DNA of 64,000 nt, from the NCBI RefSeq assembly GCF_016313185.1, contig NZ_CP066218.1, forward strand, positions 2,914,001 through 2,978,000, given 5' to 3'. The number at the start of each line of letters is the position of its first letter. Positions within the stretch are counted from its first letter, which is position 1. The position numbers and the translations under genes were made by a program. Origin of the DNA: Mycolicibacterium baixiangningiae. Its GTDB lineage: Bacteria > Actinomycetota > Actinomycetes > Mycobacteriales > Mycobacteriaceae. Shown one piece after another: positions 60,155 to 64,000 of this stretch. The notes under the pieces are model-generated. The model was not told the DNA's origin. It did not search any database and saw only the letters and a program-made list of their open reading frames with translations.

Positions 60155-60571
60155 TCAGGCGGTACCCGAATCGCCAGCGGGCGGGGTGAGACGGTGCTTG
60201 CCCTCCAATTCGGCGAGCGCGCGACGCAGCGCGGCGGCCTCGTCAGCGCCGACGCGCTCGACGAAGTGCACCAGCGCGGCCTCCCGGCTGCCGGAGTCCG
60301 AGACCTGATCGAGGGCGTCGACCATCAGTCCGGCGACGAGTTCGTCGCGGCCGTGGGTGGGGGCATAGCGGTGGGCACGGTCGTCGCGGTGCTGCACCAC
60401 CAGGTTCTTCTTCGCTAACCGCTGCAGCACCGTCATGATCGTGGTGTAGGCCAGATCCCGGCGAGCCGCGAGGGCCTCATGCACCTGGCGCACAGTCTGG
60501 GGCTCGCGGGCCGACCACAAGTGGTCCATCACCTCACGCTCGAGCTCACCCAGACGCGTCAACTTGGCCAT
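60155..60571 (-). CDS. blaI: BlaI-family transcriptional repressor
   Basis: A 138-residue winged-helix repressor: LGELEREVMDHLWSAREPQTVRQVHEAL, LAYTTIMTVLQRLAKKNLV (recognition helix and wing), then the dimerisation helices. In M. tuberculosis the homologue (Rv1846c) controls blaC and other genes and is inactivated on beta-lactam exposure. The operon continues into the M56 peptidase. Confidence 0.95.
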   Translation of the reverse strand: MAKLTRLGELEREVMDHLWSAREPQTVRQVHEALAARRDLAYTTIMTVLQRLAKKNLVVQHRDDRAHRYAPTHGRDELVAGLMVDALDQVSDSGSREAALVHFVERVGADEAAALRRALAELEGKHRLTPPAGDSGTA

Positions 60572-60589
60572 CTTCCGTCACTCTCCTGA

Positions 60590-60611
60590 ACAGTAGAAAC
60601 CAGGGTACTAC
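60590..60611. promoter_or_regulatory. Possible BlaI operator upstream of blaI
   Basis: ACAGTAGAAACCAGGGTACTAC lies 19-40 bases upstream of the blaI ATG and has an imperfect inverted symmetry (AGTAG... / ...TACTAC). BlaI repressors autoregulate through short palindromes containing such arms. The match is partial. Confidence 0.35.
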
Positions 60612-60730
60612 CGCGCGTCGTATCCGACGCAGAGGAGCAACAGTCTTACCCATCGAGAGCATTCCCGCCCTGGTCAACCGGCGTCGTTGTGAAACCAATC
60701 ACAGGTTCTGGCCCTGCACTGGCGCATAGT

Positions 60731-60749
60731 TATAGTAAGGCTAACCTAA
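60731..60749 (+). promoter_or_regulatory. IdeR (iron box) operator
   Basis: TATAGTAAGGCTAACCTAA matches the 19-base mycobacterial iron-box consensus TTAGGTTAGGCTAACCTAA at 15 positions, with a perfect right half. It ends 25 bases before the GTG of the next gene and overlaps TATAGT (60731-60736), a good -10 candidate. Iron-loaded IdeR would be expected to repress here. Confidence 0.88.
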
Positions 60750-60774
60750 CAACGCCGAGTCGCCGGGAGGTGCA

Positions 60775-61545
60775 GTGACGGTACTGATCGAGGATCCGCT
60801 GATCGCAGGTATGGCCATCAAGCGGACGCTGCCGCTGCACGAATCGTGCCGACGGCTGCGCGAGCTCTACCCCGAGTGCCCGCGGGTGTACGGGGTGGCG
60901 GTCATGGGTGACCTGTCCCGGCGGCGGTGGTGGCCGCTGACCGAGGCGCTCACCGGCGACCGGCTCGAGGCGATGTTCGACCAGGCCCTGGCCGAATCCG
61001 CCAACCGGACCGCGGTCGCTCAGCAGCTCGCGGCCACGCTGGCCCATGTGGTTCTCGGCCGCGTGATCCCCCTGCTGGTACTCGAACGGCGAGCCTGGGA
61101 CACCGGGCTCGAGAACCTGTGGGTGCACGTCGACTCCGAGGGCGCCATCGACTGGGTGGGCGTCGTCGACCCCACCCTTCGCGCGCTGCCGGACGACCCG
61201 TGCTTCGACGCTCGGCCCCGGCTGCGGCTCGGCGCACCGCAGGGGATCGTCGCGCTACCCAGTGAGGCGGCGCTGGCGACATGGGTCGCCCACCGCAGCC
61301 ATCGGACGCTCGCACCGCTGTTCGGCAAGCTGGCCGCCGTCAGCGGGGGCGCGATGTCCGTGGCCGCGATGTGGCACCTCGTGGGCGGAGCGGTCGTCGG
61401 GGCGGCCACCCGGGTGCCGCTGCTGGCGGGTTCGAGCGAGTGGACCAGCATGCGCCGCGGTCAAGCCGTGCTCGACGCGCTCGTCGGTTTCGGCCTGCCG
61501 GTGCGCGGCGGGGTCCGGGCCGGAGGGAAGGTCTTGCTTAATTAG
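60775..61545 (+). CDS. Iron-regulated conserved protein, possibly FhuF-related
   Basis: A 256-residue soluble protein preceded by a strong iron box, so probably made under iron starvation. The middle section (AHVVLGRVIPLLVLERRAWDTGLENLWVHVD, then IDWVGVVDPTLR) resembles ferric-siderophore reductase or IucA/FhuF-type proteins. The C-terminal cysteine cluster that holds the 2Fe-2S centre in FhuF is absent, so it is either a degenerate or a different member; I would not assign catalysis. GTG start at 60775 with GGGAGGT 6 bases upstream. Its stop overlaps the second iron box. Confidence 0.75.
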   Translation: MTVLIEDPLIAGMAIKRTLPLHESCRRLRELYPECPRVYGVAVMGDLSRRRWWPLTEALTGDRLEAMFDQALAESANRTAVAQQLAATLAHVVLGRVIPLLVLERRAWDTGLENLWVHVDSEGAIDWVGVVDPTLRALPDDPCFDARPRLRLGAPQGIVALPSEAALATWVAHRSHRTLAPLFGKLAAVSGGAMSVAAMWHLVGGAVVGAATRVPLLAGSSEWTSMRRGQAVLDALVGFGLPVRGGVRAGGKVLLN

Positions 61546-61563
61546 GGCAGCCTTGCCTATGCT
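61534..61563 (+). promoter_or_regulatory. Iron-controlled promoter with IdeR box between -35 and -10
   Basis: TTGCTT (61534-61539) and TATGCT (61558-61563) with an 18-base spacer form a good SigA-type promoter. The 19-base TTAGGGCAGCCTTGCCTAT at 61542-61560 is a palindromic iron-box variant lying between and over these elements. The predicted transcript would start near 61570 and end at the hairpin at 61656-61697. Confidence 0.8.
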
Positions 61564-61569
61564 GTTGAC

Positions 61570-61697
61570 GGTTCCACCGAGAGTCACCAGATCGCGAGAG
61601 AACCACCGGACCGCGCCGGAGTCCTGAGGGCTGCAGAGACCCCCGGTCCATCGAAGGGCGGGCCCCGCACATCACGTGCGGGGCCCGTCCGCCTTTT
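61570..61697 (+). ncRNA. mrsI: Probable MrsI iron-sparing small RNA
   Basis: A short non-coding transcript is predicted by an IdeR-controlled promoter ending at 61563 and a strong hairpin terminator at 61656-61697, giving about 125 bases. No credible reading frame lies inside. In M. tuberculosis the iron-responsive sRNA MrsI (ncRv11846) is encoded between Rv1846c and Rv1847 and is repressed by IdeR. Here the RNA lies between blaI (Rv1846c) and the Rv1847-like thioesterase, so both position and regulation agree. The exact start is estimated from the -10 element. Confidence 0.78.
61656..61697 (+). terminator. Rho-independent terminator
   Basis: A 15-base-pair GC-rich stem (61656-61670 with 61676-61690, one G-T pair) with a 5-base loop ATCAC, followed by GCCTTTTC. 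This is the clearest intrinsic terminator in the window and closes the predicted sRNA. Confidence 0.9.
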
Positions 61698-61748
61698 CGC
61701 CCAACCCCTTTCGCGGTCGTCGCACAGCGCGGTGTAGACACGACTGCT

Positions 61749-62153
61749 GTGACGACTCAGACGCCCGACAGTCTCGGCGAGGGCTACGACAAGGAACTCG
61801 GCCTCACCTATCTCGAGGTCACCCCCGACGGCGGCCGCGCACAGCTGACGATCCACGACAAGCTCCTGCAGCCGTGGGGGATCGTGCACGGCGGCGTCTA
61901 CTGCGCGATCGTCGAAAGCCTGGCCAGCGTCTCCGGTCACGTCTGGCTCACCGCCAACGGTGGCGGCACCGTGGTGGGGGTCAACAACAACACCGACTTC
62001 CTGCGCGCCATCTCCTCGGGCACCGTCACAGCGGTGTCCACCCCGATCCACCGGGGGCGTCGCCAGCAGTTGTGGCTGATCACCATCACCGACGAGAACG
62101 ACAAGCTGGTGGCACGCGGCCAGGTGCGGCTGCAGAACATGCCGGACGCCTAG
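61749..62153 (+). CDS. Hotdog-fold (PaaI-type) thioesterase (Rv1847-like)
   Basis: A 134-residue acyl-CoA thioesterase of the PaaI family. Typical segments: LQPWGIVHGGVYCAIVES (the active-site loop, HGG), GVNNNTDFLRAISSGTVTAVSTPIHRGRRQQLWLITITDENDKLVARGQVRLQ. The GTG start at 61749 gives VTTQTPDSLG. The orthologue lies directly upstream of the urease operon in M. tuberculosis. It is 57 bases from ureA. Confidence 0.92.
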   Translation: MTTQTPDSLGEGYDKELGLTYLEVTPDGGRAQLTIHDKLLQPWGIVHGGVYCAIVESLASVSGHVWLTANGGGTVVGVNNNTDFLRAISSGTVTAVSTPIHRGRRQQLWLITITDENDKLVARGQVRLQNMPDA

Positions 62154-62210
62154 TGCCCGGCCATGTGGTGAGGCTGCTGAGCACGCCGCGCCATGGCAGG
62201 ATCGCCGACT

Positions 62211-62513
62211 ATGCGTTTGACCCCGCATGAGCAGGATCGCCTGCTCATCTCATACGCCGCCGACCTGGCGCGGCGCCGCCGTGCCCGTGGACTGCGTCTG
62301 AACCACCCCGAAGCCGTCGCCGTACTCACCGACCACCTGCTCGAAGGGGCGCGGGACGGTCGCACGGTGGCGGAGTTGATGGTCAGCGGACGCGACGTCC
62401 TCGGCCGCGACGACGTCATGGAGGGAGTGCCCGAAATGCTGCCCGACGTCCAGGTGGAAGCCACCTTCCCGGACGGGACGAAACTCGTCACCGTCCACCA
62501 CCCGATCTCGTGA
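62211..62513 (+). CDS. ureA: Urease gamma subunit
   Basis: A 100-residue gamma subunit: the family's usual opening [41 protein letters not shown], and [20 protein letters not shown]. The ATG at 62211 matches this start; an ATG six codons upstream (62193) would add MAGSPT and is less likely. The stop overlaps ureB as GTGA. Confidence 0.96.
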   Translation: MRLTPHEQDRLLISYAADLARRRRARGLRLNHPEAVAVLTDHLLEGARDGRTVAELMVSGRDVLGRDDVMEGVPEMLPDVQVEATFPDGTKLVTVHHPIS

Positions 62514-62836
62514 GCACACCCATGGTGCCGGGGGAGTTCCTCTTCGGCGAAGGCGACATCGAGATCAACGCCGGCGCTTCGCGTGTGGAGATGGATGTGA
62601 TGAACACCGCTGACCGGCCGGTGCAAGTCGGCAGCCACGTTCATCTGCCGCAGGCCAACGCCGCCCTCGACTTCGACCGCGCCGCCGCCCACGGCCACCG
62701 ACTCGACGTCCCGGCCGGCACCGCCGTGCGCTTCGAACCCGGTGTCGGCCAGCGGGTTCGGCTGGTGCCACTGCGAGGCAGCCGCGAGGTGTACGGCCTG
62801 TCACTGAAGCCGCCGGGCCGATTGGATGCGTCATGA
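62510..62836 (+). CDS. ureB: Urease beta subunit
   Basis: A 108-residue beta subunit with [53 protein letters not shown] and [16 protein letters not shown] start inside the end of ureA; its stop overlaps the ureC ATG (ATGA). Confidence 0.96.
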   Translation: MSTPMVPGEFLFGEGDIEINAGASRVEMDVMNTADRPVQVGSHVHLPQANAALDFDRAAAHGHRLDVPAGTAVRFEPGVGQRVRLVPLRGSREVYGLSLKPPGRLDAS

Positions 62837-64000
62837 CGTCGTTGTCGCGGGAGCGCTATGCCGCGTTGTTCGGGCCCACCACCGGTGACCGGATCCGGTT
62901 GGCCGACACCGATCTGTTCGTCGAGATCACCGAAGACCGCAGCGGCGGGCCGGGTCTCGCGGGCGACGAAGCGGTGTTCGGCGGCGGCAAGGTGCTGCGC
63001 GAGTCCATGGGACAGGGACGTGCCACCCGCGCAGAAGGCGCCCCGGACACCGTCATCACCGGTGTGGTCATCATCGACCACTGGGGAATCATCAAGGCCG
63101 ACATCGGGATCCGTGATGGCCGGATCGTGGCGATCGGCAAGGCCGGCAACCCCGACATCATGGACGGTGTACACCCCGACCTGGTGGTCGGGCCGTCCAC
63201 CGAGATCGTCGCCGGCAACGGCCGCATCGTCACCGCGGGCGGTATCGACTGCCACGTGCACCTGATCTGCCCGCAGATCATGGAAGAGGCGCTCGGCGGC
63301 GGGATCACCACGATCATCGCCGGCGGCACCGGACCGGCGGAGGGCAGCAAGGCAACCACCGTCACCCCCGGCGCCTGGCACCTGGCCCGCATGCTCGAAG
63401 CGCTCGACTCGTGGCCGATGAACGTCGCGCTGCTCGGCAAGGGCAACACCGTCAACGCGGACTCGATGTGGGAGCAGTTGCGCGGCGGCGCATCCGGTTT
63501 CAAGCTGCACGAGGACTGGGGTTCGACCCCGGCGGCTATCGACGCGTGTCTCACCGTGGCCGACGCCGCGGGTGTCCAGGTGGCGTTGCACTCCGACACC
63601 CTCAACGAGGCCGGGTTCGTGGAGAACACCGTCGGCGCGATCAAGGGCCGCTCGATCCACGCCTATCACACCGAGGGGGCTGGCGGCGGGCACGCACCCG
63701 ACATCATCACCGTCGCCGCCGAACCCTACGTGCTGCCCAGTTCCACGAATCCGACCCGCCCGCACACCGTCAACACCCTCGACGAACACCTCGACATGCT
63801 CATGGTGTGCCATCACCTGAACCCCAGCGTGCCCGAGGATCTCGCGTTCGCGGAGAGCCGTATCCGGCCCTCGACGATCGCGGCCGAGGATCTGTTGCAC
63901 GACATGGGGGCCATCTCGATGATCGGCAGCGATTCGCAGGCGATGGGCCGCATCGGGGAGGTCGTGCTGCGCACGTGGCAGACCGCGCACGTGATGAAGC
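62833..64000 (+). CDS. ureC: Urease alpha subunit (3' end outside window)
   Basis: The first 389 residues of the nickel-containing catalytic subunit; the gene runs off the window. Seen: [26 protein letters not shown], the first nickel-ligand histidines in GGIDCHVHL, the carbamylated lysine in [16 protein letters not shown], the [15 protein letters not shown] ligand region, and the flap VCHHLN with the mobile cysteine. All expected catalytic residues of this portion are present. The subunit hydrolyses urea to ammonia and carbamate; accessory ureFGD genes should follow. Confidence 0.97.
   Translation, partial: MTSLSRERYAALFGPTTGDRIRLADTDLFVEITEDRSGGPGLAGDEAVFGGGKVLRESMGQGRATRAEGAPDTVITGVVIIDHWGIIKADIGIRDGRIVAIGKAGNPDIMDGVHPDLVVGPSTEIVAGNGRIVTAGGIDCHVHLICPQIMEEALGGGITTIIAGGTGPAEGSKATTVTPGAWHLARMLEALDSWPMNVALLGKGNTVNADSMWEQLRGGASGFKLHEDWGSTPAAIDACLTVADAAGVQVALHSDTLNEAGFVENTVGAIKGRSIHAYHTEGAGGGHAPDIITVAAEPYVLPSSTNPTRPHTVNTLDEHLDMLMVCHHLNPSVPEDLAFAESRIRPSTIAAEDLLHDMGAISMIGSDSQAMGRIGEVVLRTWQTAHVMK

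Overview
The window is high-GC actinobacterial DNA from a mycobacterium, most likely a fast-growing Mycolicibacterium-type species. Two blocks of core genes follow the M. tuberculosis order around Rv1832-Rv1850. The left block (1-2951) is a glycine riboswitch remnant and gcvP (Rv1832). The right block (48054-64000) is a vWA membrane protein (Rv1836c), glcB (Rv1837c), a conserved unknown, two CBS-domain membrane proteins (Rv1841c/Rv1842c), guaB1 (Rv1843c), gnd (Rv1844c), an M56 peptidase with blaI (Rv1845c/Rv1846c), an iron-regulated region with a probable MrsI small RNA, a thioesterase (Rv1847) and ureABC (Rv1848-1850; ureC runs off the end).

Between these blocks lies about 45 kb (2975-48030) of accessory genes devoted to lipid/polyketide chemistry. 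Its heart is a tightly coupled plus-strand operon (4837-30620): a fatty-acyl-AMP ligase, four modular type I PKSs, an ABC exporter (DrrA/B/C type) and a PapA5-type acyltransferase. A type II thioesterase (TesA type) lies just upstream and a small HTH regulator diverges from it. The plan matches the phthiocerol dimycocerosate (DIM/PDIM) system but is reduced: ACP-KS-AT-KR-ACP, KS-AT-DH-KR-ACP, KS-AT-DH-KR-ACP, KS-AT-ACP-C. There are four synthases rather than five, no enoylreductase domain is visible, and no mas, fadD28 or lppX is present. A 270-residue homologue of the phthiotriol O-methyltransferase (Rv2952) sits about 10 kb downstream and supports a DIM-like but different product.

The rest of the island looks like tailoring or lipid oxidation functions. 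On the plus strand are flavodoxin-like, DUF2505 and nitroreductase genes (31540-33534), then a secreted unknown, a Baeyer-Villiger-type monooxygenase, an alpha/beta hydrolase and an SDR (33787-38782). On the minus strand are a secreted PE-PPE-domain hydrolase, the methyltransferase, P450, a second BVMO, a second SDR and a second P450 (38819-46800). Two LCMT-family methyltransferases lie at 30611 and 47200. No transposase, integrase or tRNA was seen at the island edges.

The most striking sequence signal is a 1204-bp block present twice, in the second and third PKS genes (12696-13899 and 18029-19232). The copies differ at only about five positions. The block covers the KS tail, the KS-AT linker and the whole AT domain. 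Most of it uses G/T-ending codons and is strongly depleted in C on the coding strand, unlike everything around it. This looks like an imported AT domain later copied between paralogous modules.
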